From assembly GCF_000471905.2 (NCBI RefSeq), contig NW_006499617.1, forward strand, positions 2,364,577 to 2,428,576: a stretch of DNA of 64,000 bases, written 5' to 3'. A program made the position numbers and the translations under genes. Positions 55,287 to 64,000 of this stretch are shown in pieces. The DNA is from Amborella trichopoda (Eukaryota; Streptophyta; Magnoliopsida; Amborellales; Amborellaceae). Each line of letters opens with the position of its first letter. The stretch's first letter is position 1. The notes under the pieces were generated by a model that did no database searches, had not been told where the DNA came from, and saw nothing but the letters and a program-made list of their open reading frames with translations.

Positions 55287-58200
55287 TCAAAATCGATCAA
55301 TAATCTCATTGACCCTCGCTCTACATTCTTCGGTTGAAGCCTTCACTTGCTCAATCCCGGCCCTCAATTCGGCCAACATGTTGGCCTCATGTTCAATTAA
55401 AGTATGTTGCTCCCTCAAGGAGCTCTCAAGGTCCAGTAACTTCTAGCCTAACTCCTTCTCCATGGTTTCCCAGGCTGCTGTCTCCTTCACCAACTCCTAG
55501 TGCTCACGCCCATTTAGCGATTTTTGCCTTCAGGGCATGTACCTCACCGTGGCGCGTTTTGGCTTTCTCGGTAAGGGCCGACCTCTGGGAGGCAGTAGCA
55601 TCTATTTCCCCCACCTGGGCATCAACCAACTCTCAGCCCTATCTGAGGGAATTCTTCAACAACTCCAGCTTCGAATCCTCTAGTCGCTTAGCAGACTTCT
55701 CTGCCTGCGGAGCCTCCATTCTCCATCCCTCTAGCTCGTTGGCAAGGCTGTCAAAGTAAGGGAGCGCCTCAAGCACATTCCCTATGGCGATGCCCCTCAA
55801 CCGTAAAAGTGTTGTGCCAATCTCTTCAAGGGTCAGCTCTTTCAGCTTTTGGAAACCCGCCCGCAACATCTCAAAGAAGACGCACAACATTCCACAGAAA
55901 GTGGGCCTGGGCAATGTGACAGGAGCAAGGAAGACTCCTGGCTGCTACCGGAAACTTAGGTTCCCTGAATTCGAGAACAACCTCATGTTGCTCTGGTGCC
56001 TCGGCAACGGCTCCCATTCTCGACCCATGGTCATGACCACATTGGGCTCGATCCCTTCCCACCTAAGCATCATCGCTTCATCCTCTGTAGGCACCACAAC
56101 CACAACGAAGGCAAGACTGACCTCTTCACTTGAAGCCACTACCTCAATCTCATGATACACCACGGCAGGTCCCTCCACTAGGGCAGCGACCTCTCCCCTT
56201 GGTCCCTCTTCTTGGACTGTCCCCACCTCAGAAGGCTCGACACCCTCTCTGTCTCTTTCCTCACCTGTGTCTTTCTCGACGATCATTTCAGCAACATGCT
56301 CCCTCATGGCACTTACCTCCTCTACTGTCACAGGTGCCACCTTTGGACCCTCCAAGCCTAGACCCTTAAGAATACTACTTCTGTGCTCCCCGTGGATGCA
56401 TCACTCAAGGGGGCCACCTCTTGCTGCTCGGATGACCCCTCTTCAGTTTCTGGGGCCTAGACCTCTTCTATTATCACAAGCTCTATTGAGATTTCCCTGT
56501 CCTCGGTAGGCTCGACAACCGTCAGTACTCCAGGGGCCCTCTCTGCCTCCGCCACCTCTTGAGGAGTAGCCCTATCACCGCTGTCTATCACCATTGGGAT
56601 TGAGCCCTCCCCTTCAGCCTCGGGTGTCGCTTCCCTATCTGAAGCAATTTCAATCGGAGCAGTAGGCTTTGAGGCATAGACTCGAGTCTTTGAAGAGCCA
56701 GGAGAAGATTCGGGCAAAGAAGAACATGAAGCCTCAAGAGCAGAGGGCGACGGGGAAATATCAGGGAACACACAGCCCTTCGAAGAAATCGAGGGCAAGG
56801 AGCCATCTTCTGACTCATGAACCACTGGGATCCTGTGCCCTTGACCCATCGAGGCCCTGGTTACCTTCTTGGTTTGAGAGCGAGGAATCACTGAGGCAGC
56901 CTGCTTTTCCTTCTTTCCCTTCGCTGGCTAGGGCTCAGCAGCTTGCTTTTTCTTCTCTCCCTTCGTCATATCAGGTGCAGCAGCCTGCCTTTTCTTCTTC
57001 TTCGGCTTAGGCTCGACAATTCGCTTTTCTTCTTTCCTTCCGTTGGCTCAACCACAACAGCCTGCCTCTTCTTCTTCATCATCTAGGGAGCAATAGCCAG
57101 CTTTCTCTTCTTCCCTTTCTCCTGCTAAGGTGCAGTAGCCTTTGAAGTCTCAAACATACAAGTACTAGCAGCCAATTTAGTATGAGGGCCGCTCACTATC
57201 AGCTCATTTAAGTCCTGGACGGGACGCCCGTCATACCCTGGGACTTTACGACCTTCCTTCCTTTTGAGATCTTAGAGAGGTGGTAAAAAATACTATATGT
57301 CTTCTTCTCCAAACTAAGAAACCGTGGCAAAGACTTGTCCACGGTAAGTCAGTGAGACTACCGGAGTAAGCGTCAGTCATAAGGAAAGCCTAGGGTAAAG
57401 ATTTCTCCTAGGGGAGGGGCCTTCGCCAATTTTCGCTGGCGGGTGTCTTGGCTCCACCGGCCATCCTCCCTTGTTGAGGGGTGGTCCGCATCTCTGTTCC
57501 CCTTGTTCGTGATTCTCCACTAATGATCGTGGGCTTTGGTTGCCCCGTGTCGTTCTGTCAAAATGGGGCAACACATACTTGTTGACCTCGATGGCCTCAC
57601 TTCATGTGGCCCATGCAATGCAAACATGCCTCAGGTGCCAAGTCTCTAGGCGGGTTCCCAATTCATCCTTCTTCCAACGGGCTACCTTGCTATGCCGCTT
57701 CTTAAAGAGCACAGAGAATGGGCACCCCTGATCCAGCCCATGCTGCTGAGCGAACCGGTGAGGAAAGTAGCCCTCAAGATTCACACCATGGATAGTGCGA
57801 TTGGCGGGAATGCCACCTCTGACACTTAGCATATACATCAATTCTTTGGGGCTAATGAAGTCACCATCCAAGTGCTGGTGCAGCTCGTCGACGTATGCGC
57901 AGTCTGTGCGGCTTCCAATTGAAAATGCCACCCTGGTCATGTGGAGGTGGTCATTGAAAAATGCACAGCTCGTTGACATACACGCGGTCTGTGAGACTGC
58001 ACGCATGGTTAGGGGGATGGAAAATTGCCTTCTGCCCATCAATCTTCATTAAAAATGGACACATGTTGTCCTCCAGCTCCTTGGTTCTAAGGTATCTGTC
58101 TCGAAAGTAAGCTGCAAGCCAGCCGTACACGTAATGAACAGGGAAACGAGTCTTGAAATCCTCTGGGAAGGCCTCATCCTCAACTATGCCATTTCCCCCC

Positions 58201-59246
58201 CCCCTTATCCTCTTGGTACAGTCTCCCCCTGAAAATGGCACCCAGGTCATAATAAATGCTGCACAGTACGGGTTATGTGAGCACATATTCGCTCCCTCAT
58301 GTCATGTCACAGGCCACATAAAAGGTGTTGGGATGAATGACGTCTAACCCTCCCTCCAGGGCAAATTTACACAAGGAAAGCGTCAAGTAAGCCGCCAAGA
58401 AGACATGTCCATTCTTCTTCCGCAGCTCGAAAAATGGTGGGGTTTCCTTCCCCTCTTTTCTTGGCGACGGATCAGCTTCATCCTTATTGTCGCCATTAAA
58501 GAATGCTACCCACTTGGCGAAGGTAACCCGCCCCTTCTTTGGCTCATCATAGAGTTGGTGGTAGATCTCGAACAACTCAAGATGCCTAGCCGGTGGGGCT
58601 TCTTTGCCTAGCTTTTCCCCTCCGAAAGTGACTGTGTTTGGGGAAATAAACTCTTCATACATGGCACCGAGGAGCGGCAGCCTGCTAACGAAGTGCAGGT
58701 CCATTAGTGAAATCCCTACCCCTCCATGACCAAGCAACCATGTGTTGCTAGCAAGGCTCCAAGTCTCCAACAAAACTTTGACCGTGTTTGAACAACGGTC
58801 GTAGTAGCCCACCGAGCACTGGAGAGAAGCCAACAAAGAAGCGAACCTCAAAATATCCCTAAAGTCCCGTAGCACTTTCAGGGTCCATCTGGAATAGCCC
58901 TTTAAGTACTGGTGCTCCCTTGCACCCGCAGACCGGAAGAGGACCATTGCATGCCTGGGGTTTCTATCATTTGCTTGCCTAGGGTTGACCAATTCGTGTT
59001 AGAGGCTACATTTCAGTGTAAGAAATGTAGAAGGCTTACCCCTTTTTCTATGCTCATGGCTCCATCATTATCTTCCCTCGTCACCAACTTAATAAGGGCA
59101 CTCATAAAGGTGACGCTTAGAGGCCACCTGGGTTCACATAAGGCTTTGGTGAGCCATATTGGTTCACCTCTCACCCAGCTTTCGCAAGTAAAAACGTCAG
59201 TGCCAAGCTCGTGTGGCACTGAAATGGCCCCCGAAGCCTCGGTCAT
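55287..59246 (-). pseudogene. Antisense gene of element D with plant-mobile-domain-like N-terminal half
   Basis: Frames on the minus strand cover almost the whole interval. The ATG at 59246 gives MTEASGAISVPHELGTDVFT. From about 58997 comes HAMVLFRSAGAREHQYLKGY, then LLETWSLASNTWLLGHGGVG, ISLMDLHFVSRLPLLGAMYE and KVAFF/NGHVFLAAYLTLSLC-type segments to 58297. Frames 58286-57951 (FPVHYVYGWLAAYFRDRYLR) and 58042-57602 continue it. The W-x-x-x-x-N-x-W, G-x-x-I-x-L-x-D and FPVHY.YGWLA pattern resembles the plant mobile domain (aminotransferase-like). A Lys-rich repeat, an acidic Pro/Ser/Glu-rich region (56891-55945) and a coiled-coil end (KLLDLESSLREQHTLIEHEA to TGA at 55287) follow. Several frameshifts and stops; a short intron near 59040-58980 is possible. 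Extra antisense ORFs are known in Tat elements. Confidence 0.65.
56880..57130 (-). repeat. Lysine-rich coding repeat within the antisense gene
   Basis: The minus strand encodes repeated blocks such as PKKKKRQAAAPDMTKGEKKK and QAAEP, a stop, then PAKGKKEKQAA. Nucleotide units of about 45-60 bp with CTGCCTTTTCTTCTTC-like cores (plus strand) recur about five times. The blocks look like nuclear localisation signals. Confidence 0.6.
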
Positions 59247-60186
59247 TAGAACAAAAATGAAAGACGTTAGGTGGCCACAAAGAAATTATGTTCACCAAGG
59301 CGGGACTATCGCCTTCTGCCCACTGAGATGGAATCGTCATCTCACAATCAAAGGCAAGACTATCGCCACCAGGAGGGAAACGTTGTCTCGCGATCTGCCA
59401 AGGACTAACGACGTCCCGTAAACTAAGGCGTATTAATGCCTCGCTTCAGCTGTCAGCACGCGTCGCACGTGCGACCCTTGAAATCCGATCACACCGCTTG
59501 ACACTTGCAGCGTGGCCTATCGCCGCTCGTGTGAAGGGTGACCGTTCACCGCCTCATGACCCTTCGTCTTCACGACCGTTGCGATCCCCCAATTCTTCGG
59601 TTTCCCACCGGCATTTCCCCTCTTCATCAGGAATTCACTTCCGCCCACCTTCTGGTCGTTGCTGAAGTTAGCGAAAAACAATTGGGAGTCCCCAGAAAAA
59701 GCTCCCTGTCCCTGCTACCCTGCGGATTGCCCTTCTCCTTGGTTTCCCACTTCAGCAGTTCACCAAAGCTCACTGGAATTCTGCTAAGTTTCTGGTGAAC
59801 TCAATGCAGCTACTTCTCTCTCTCTTCCAACAACCAAAGAGATGACAAACCCTTTGAACTCTCTGTGACCTCCACTTCAGCAACTGAATGGCCGGAGCAG
59901 CACTCAAACCCAACAGGGCACGCTTGCAAATTTTGCTCAGGCCCCGAGAGACCCTCTTCCTTGCTCAAAAAGCCTCGACACTTGCTGAAAATTCTTTGCA
60001 ATCACGCTGCGAAGCTTTGAATCTTCTGAAGCTCGCCAGAAAAATCCCTAAGAACCGGTCTCTACAAGTTTTGGCAAGGAAGTGTTTGCCGGAAAACCCT
60101 CCCCAGAAAGCTTTGTCTCTCTCTCTCTCTAAAAAGCTTTTTACTATTTTACCATTCGAAAAAACAATAAACTGGGCTTTCTACCC
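59247..60186 (-). other. Antisense leader of element D
   Basis: About 0.9 kb between antisense TATA box and ATG. GGTGAACTGCTGAAGTGGGA (near 59770) and following sequence match the element A leader at 1598 on the other strand. The GA run lies at about 60133-60116. Short frames (60277-59888 on the plus strand) are not recognisable. Confidence 0.5.
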
Positions 60187-60194
60187 TTTCTATA
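60187..60194 (-). promoter_or_regulatory. Putative antisense TATA box, element D
   Basis: The minus strand reads GGGGTATAGAAAGGG. It is a weaker TATA than in A and B but in the same context, about 55-75 bp upstream of the GA run and about 0.95 kb upstream of the antisense ATG at 59246. Confidence 0.5.
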
Positions 60195-60289
60195 CCCCAT
60201 TGTACTGCAAACTGCTCCCGATAAACATAAAACGACGCTTCAATCCCCAGCTCTTGATGGTGATAAGACCAGGCTAGGGAGGGTCAAGC

Positions 60290-60540
60290 TCGAGACCCAG
60301 CGCATCATCGTCGCACGCCTCGTCAAGACTTGCATCGCGTGCCTCATTAGTAGCCTAGTGTCGCGCACCCCATCAAGACTTTTACTGAGTACCCCACCCA
60401 GAGACTATTGCCGTGCATCTCGTCCAGCGATTATTGCCGCGCGTCTCATCCAGAGGTCATCGTTGTGCATCTCGTCCACAGATCACCACCGCACGAAACG
60501 TTAAGCGTTACTCCAGGGTGCTTCACCAAGGGACTTAACG
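60290..60540 (+). repeat. Element D 3' UTR repeat (CGCACGCCTCGTCAAGACTT type)
   Basis: Degenerate units of 35-45 bp with GTCGCACGCCTCGTCA, ATTGCCGCGCGTCTCATCCA and similar cores. It is the counterpart of the 700-1030 repeat in element A. Confidence 0.6.
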
Positions 60541-60734
60541 CATCACCTAGGCTTATTGATGAATGTGCCACTCCACTCTTAGTGTCACACACAGACCTTG
60601 GTACTCCCCTTCAGATCATCGTCTCTCATCCTCAGGAACTTCATTTCATGCATCACAATCTCACTCCTCAGGGAGCCCAGTCTCCGATGACAGCTCTATT
60701 ACCCCATGGAGTCACATCCCCTCACCACTACCGT

Positions 60735-61305
60735 CACGGTCCGAGCTGCATGACTTTAAACTACACTGCCACGGTGCGTGCTGCATGACTTTAAACTGCA
60801 CTGCCATGCTTCATACTGCATGACTTTAAACTGTACTACCACGCTCTATTCTGCATGACTTTAAACTGCACTTCCATGGTCCGCACTGCATGACCTTAAA
60901 CTGCACTGCCATGGTCCATGCTGCATGACCCTAAACTGCACAGCCATAGTCCTTGTCACATGACTCAAAACTGTACGAACATGGTCCGAACTCTTTGACC
61001 TTAAACTATAGCGGAGGTCTAGTTGCACGACCTTAAACTGCAAAGTCCTTTTCACATGACTCAAAACTGTATGACCATGGTCTGAACTATATGACCTTAA
61101 ACTATAGCGGAGGTCTAGTTGCACGACCTTAAACTATAAAGTCCTTGTCACATGACATTAAACTTCCAACATGGTCCAGATGTGTGACCTTAAACCATAG
61201 TGTGCGTCCTGGCTGTGTGACGATGGAAGGCTTAACACCATGGTCAAAACTATACGACCCTAAACTATAGCAGAGGTCTAGTTGTACGACCATAAAATGC
61301 ACGGT
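60735..61305 (+). repeat. ACCTTAAACTG-type tandem repeat, element D 3' UTR
   Basis: About a dozen units. The first half has a short unit (CTGCATGACTTTAAACTGCA, about 36 bp); the second half has longer ones (ATATGACCTTAAACTATAGC then GGAGGTCTAGTTGCACGA). It ends at the inverted junction with element E. Confidence 0.8.
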
Positions 61306-61324
61306 TTTATGTCTCGTCAGTTCT

Positions 61325-61790
61325 CAGAAGAAGAGAGAGAAAGCCAACCGACGCTAGGTCTCGCCAGTTGATAGAAGAAAAGAGAGAAAGCCAAGTAGCG
61401 TTAGGTCTCACCAGTGAGCGAGAAAGCCAACCGAAGCTAGGTCTCCCTAGTGAGCAAGAAAGCCAATCGACGTTAGGTCTCGCCAGTTGTAAGAAGAAGA
61501 GCGAGAAAACCAACCAGCGCTAGGTCTCATTGATTGAAAGATGAAGAGAGAGAAGACCAACCGGCGCTAGCTCTTGCCAACTGACATAGGAAGAGAGAGA
61601 TAACCAACTGGTGCTAGGTCTAGTTGACTGATAGACGAAGAGAGAGAAGACCTATTGGCACTAGCTTTTGCTGATTGACAAAGGAAGAGAGAAAACCAAC
61701 CGATGATAGGTCCCGCAAACTGATAGACAAAGAGAGAGAAGACCAACCGGCATTAGGTCTTGCTGACTGATAGACTAAGAGAGAGAGAGA
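61325..61790 (-). repeat. U5 tandem repeat of LTR E
   Basis: About eight units with the plus-strand core CCAACCGGCGCTAGGTCTCG, spacing about 45-65 bp, separated by GA-rich GAAGAGAGAGA. This array stands where LTR B has its hairpin array. Confidence 0.75.
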
Positions 61791-61964
61791 AGAGAGTGAA
61801 AGTTGCCTACCCGAGGGATATCGACCCTTGTCTTCTCTCTTCTCTCTCTCTCTCCAAGACATACTCAAAGGTTCAAGAAAGGAATCAAATTTTCTATTCA
61901 ATCTTCTAAAAAATCAACTGAATAACGAGGGTTTGTGTCCTGTTTTACAATGAGGCAGTGCCTG

Positions 61965-61972
61965 TTTATATA
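61965..61972 (-). promoter_or_regulatory. LTR promoter TATA box, element E
   Basis: The minus strand reads CTATATAAACAGG. It is the fourth LTR TATA box at the same relative place. Confidence 0.6.
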
Positions 61973-63064
61973 GAGTGGTGCCCAAACATGGGTGGATTGA
62001 TCAAAATTAGACCTAATTGTTGAAAATTAAGATTTAATTGAAATAAAAGAAATTCTAAAAATGGATGTAAAAAGACTGTTTTGCCCATGCTTAATAATGT
62101 GTGGAATTCTAGAACAGTCCCTGTGGCTGCTCGAGAACTTACGTGATATTTTGTGGCTGACCCGAGGTTGTTTTGATGCCCGTTTGATCGAAAGATTATT
62201 GTTTTCTTGTAAGGCTCGACATGACGATTGTTTTGATACCAACTTCGAGTCATGAATCATGTTTTTTAGTCATGATCACGAGACTTGAAATTTGTTTGAA
62301 TCTTGGAAACTTGGGATCGATAGTGTTGTCTTTCCTTAATGTTTTTCTGTGATTTCTTCGTCGTAGCACACTATGCTTGTCATCACGATAGCATGGCAAC
62401 ATTTGAAACACGATTTGGAGCCCGAACGAAGATTTCGTAACTTCTGAGTTTTGGTCAGAATATGGAATCTGGCGGCCAGAATTTCAGTAACTCTGTCGGC
62501 TTCTTGCCTGAAATATGACTGTCCATCATGTACGTGGTTCGTTCCAATGATAGCCCTGTACCTTACGCACACAATGGCATTAGTTTTGCATCAATCCATT
62601 TTGCGAGCATCGTGATTTGATTTATCAAGCGTCGTGATATGGTTCATCGAGTGTTTTCGTTCAGTGAGGCCTATGGGAATAGTGTGCAGCCTCTCCTGTT
62701 TCAATGTTTTTCTCATATCTTTGTTCTGGAGTGTCTGATCAAACCGAAACTTGGCCCATAAAGGTTTTTGACCGTGATGGATCCAATGGTGATGGTTCCA
62801 TAGGGATTTGAGACACTGAAAATGTAGCTCCAGTTGTAGGGTCTAGTGCTAGAGGCCAATTTTTTGAAAATTGTTTCTTTGTGTTCATTACCTTAGACAT
62901 GTCTGATCATGATGAAACTTGGCAAGTGGTCTTATGAAGTACTGATGATGATCTTGAGAAATTTAGGGGCCATTCTGAGACTATCGAGAATTTTCCACTG
63001 TTTTATAGCCTTTATTGACCTGCTTCATACCAAGGACCAAGGTGATGAAAAATATGTTCAAACA

Positions 63065-63080
63065 GATTGCCCCACCGAAT
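63065..63080 (-). other. Polypurine tract of element E
   Basis: The minus strand reads ATTCGGTGGGGCAATC immediately before the LTR start TGTTTGA. In B the same place reads ATTCAGCAGAGCAAGA and in C/D it is partly deleted. The tract primes plus-strand DNA synthesis. Confidence 0.6.
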
Positions 63081-63484
63081 GTTGTGCTTAAAGACAAGCG
63101 AGAAGAAAAATGATTCAAAAAGTTTCCTTCGACGATTACTTTTTTCCTTCCTAGCCACAGGACCACCTGAACGCCGAGGAGATTCATGTAATGGAGTAAC
63201 TAGGCTACTCAGATGTAGGGATGCAATGTTCGCGGGTCCGTCGATGGAGACTTTAGGGGGAGAAGATACATTTTGATGGAATTTGTTTTCTGCTACACCA
63301 GGTTTACTTTTGACGATCAGAGTACCACAATTAGTCTCGTCTGCCAACTCCAGTCGAGGGCAGGTTCTATTAGCCAATCTCAAAGGTAAGGTCATGCCCG
63401 CTAGGCGAGCTGAAGTCTCTGACAGGTTCCACCTCAGCTTTGTCAGTTTCCTTCGTGAAGGGATGATGAGTGGGCTACTTTCTC
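63081..63484 (-). other. Element E pre-LTR block
   Basis: No gene. The minus strand matches element B at 38950-39280, e.g. CTCCCCCTAAAGTCTCC (B near 39093, E minus near 63250) and GATGGACC/GACGGACC after it. It is a conserved part of the 3' UTR next to the LTR. Confidence 0.6.
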
Positions 63485-64000
63485 ACCTAGCCTCATGAAG
63501 AGGGGGGTCTATAGAAGAAGGAGAGGGCATGCACATTTCAAGCATGGGGAAAAGGTCCATAAGAGAAGGAGATGGATTGCACATTTCATGTATGGGGAGC
63601 AGGTCTAAAAGAGAAGGAGAAGACATGCACACTTCGTGCATAAGGAGGAGGTCAATAAGAGAAGGAGCAGGCATGCACACTCCGTGCATGGGGAGGAGGT
63701 CTATAAGAGAAGTTGAAGGCATGCACACTCCATTCATGGGGAGGAGGTCTATAAGAGAAGAAGAAAGCATGCACACTCCATGCATGGGGAGGAGGTCTAT
63801 AAGAGAAGGAGAAGGATTGCACATTTCATGTATGGGGAGCAGATCTATAAGAGAAGGAGAAGACGTGCACACTTCGTGCATGAGGAGGAGGTCAATAAGA
63901 GAACGAGCAGGCATGCACACTCCATGCATGGGGAGGAGGTCTATAAGAGAAGGAGAAGGCATGCACACTCCATTCATGGGGAGGAGGTCTATAAGAGAAG
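63485..64000 (-). repeat. 48-bp tandem array with higher-order structure
   Basis: About ten units of 48 bp; plus-strand core GGAGGTCTATAAGAGAAGGA and GCATGCACACTCCATGCATG. The minus-strand frame stays open for 164 codons because 48 is a multiple of 3 (unit HGVCMPSPSLIDLLPM). Units 2-4 resemble units 7-9 more than their neighbours, so a 5-unit (240-bp) higher-order repeat is present. It continues past the window. Confidence 0.88.

Larger units (their letters stand above)
61306..63064 (-). mobile_element. Element E 3' LTR, truncated
   Basis: Begins TGTTTGAACATATTTTTCAT on the minus strand at 63064 and follows LTRs B and D through U3 (GGTCAATAAAGGC, ACATGTCTAAGG, CATTGGATCCATCAC) to the TATA box and the CT-rich R region (61860-61790). 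Confidence 0.8.
61306..64000 (-). mobile_element. Element E: Tat-lineage 3' end (LTR and 3' UTR), minus strand
   Basis: On the minus strand the window edge is the 3' UTR with a 48-bp array, then a unique block shared with B's pre-LTR segment, a polypurine tract, and an LTR from 63064 to about 61306. The LTR is truncated: its R-U5 ends in a repeat array with no recognisable LTR terminus. No coding region of E is in the window. Confidence 0.75.

Noticed and set aside
57377-59246. A captured host gene, not an element gene, for the mobile-domain-like region
   Set aside because: Its position between pol and the 3' UTR, with the promoter-leader shared by A and B, shows it belongs to the element family, although an older capture from the host is possible.
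63483-63977. A 164-codon repetitive frame on the minus strand as a protein gene
   Set aside because: The 48-bp period keeps frames open automatically; it lies in a 3' UTR array. Reported as a repeat only.
1-64000. tRNA or rRNA genes
   Set aside because: No tRNA-like A/B box arrangement with a cloverleaf and no rRNA-like conserved block was noticed by eye; a covariance-model scan was not possible.

Overview
The window is plant nuclear heterochromatin built almost entirely of nested and rearranged LTR retrotransposons. I found no host gene, rRNA, tRNA or CRISPR array. The organism call (a seed plant, probably with a large repeat-rich genome) rests on two families. The main one is Ty3/gypsy of the Tat/Ogre lineage, shown by a gag with CX2HX4HX4C knuckles, RT followed by two RNase H domains, an integrase, an extra 5' ORF, a long repeat-rich 3' UTR and an antisense gene. 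The second is a group of chromovirus (Tekay/Del-like) LTRs. I cannot resolve the species.

Layout, left to right. Element A (Tat, minus strand, 1-15012) shows 3' UTR, integrase, RNase H/RT, gag, 5' ORF and a 5' LTR. Its LTR is split by a complete solo chromovirus LTR (element H, 11476-14630) with a perfect CTTTA target-site duplication. Element F (minus, about 15013-19909) is the 5' part of a different Tat/Ogre-like element with an LTR starting TGTAGACACCCC. It contains a 347-bp assembly gap. Element G (minus, 20078-about 23681) is a chromovirus 3' LTR plus the last codons of its polyprotein.

Element B (Tat, plus, 23682-40125) is the most complete copy: 5' LTR, 5' ORF, gag, RT, RNase H, archaeal-type RNase H, integrase, 4.1-kb 3' UTR and a truncated 3' LTR. 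It runs directly into C (40128-42060), a gag-pol spacer plus protease fragment. C leads into another LTR and element D (plus, about 42070-61305), so B, C and D form a head-to-tail mosaic sharing LTRs. D has a four-fold 1.47-kb tandem amplification at its gag 5' end, a protease, no RT or integrase, and a 4-kb antisense gene (55287-59246) with a plant-mobile-domain-like N-terminal half, a lysine-rich repeat and a coiled-coil C-terminus. Element E (Tat, minus, 61306-64000) meets D in inverted orientation and ends the window in a 48-bp satellite-like array.

How the parts relate: A and B keep RT/RNase H/integrase but have lost the protease; C and D keep the protease but have lost RT/integrase. No copy is autonomous. 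The most interesting signal is in the 3' UTR. A, B and D share an antisense-oriented TATA box, GA-rich start region and leader, and in D this leader runs into the antisense gene. A second signal is a set of hairpins in the LTR U5 region whose stems keep pairing although their sequences differ. All coding regions carry stops, frameshifts or deletions.
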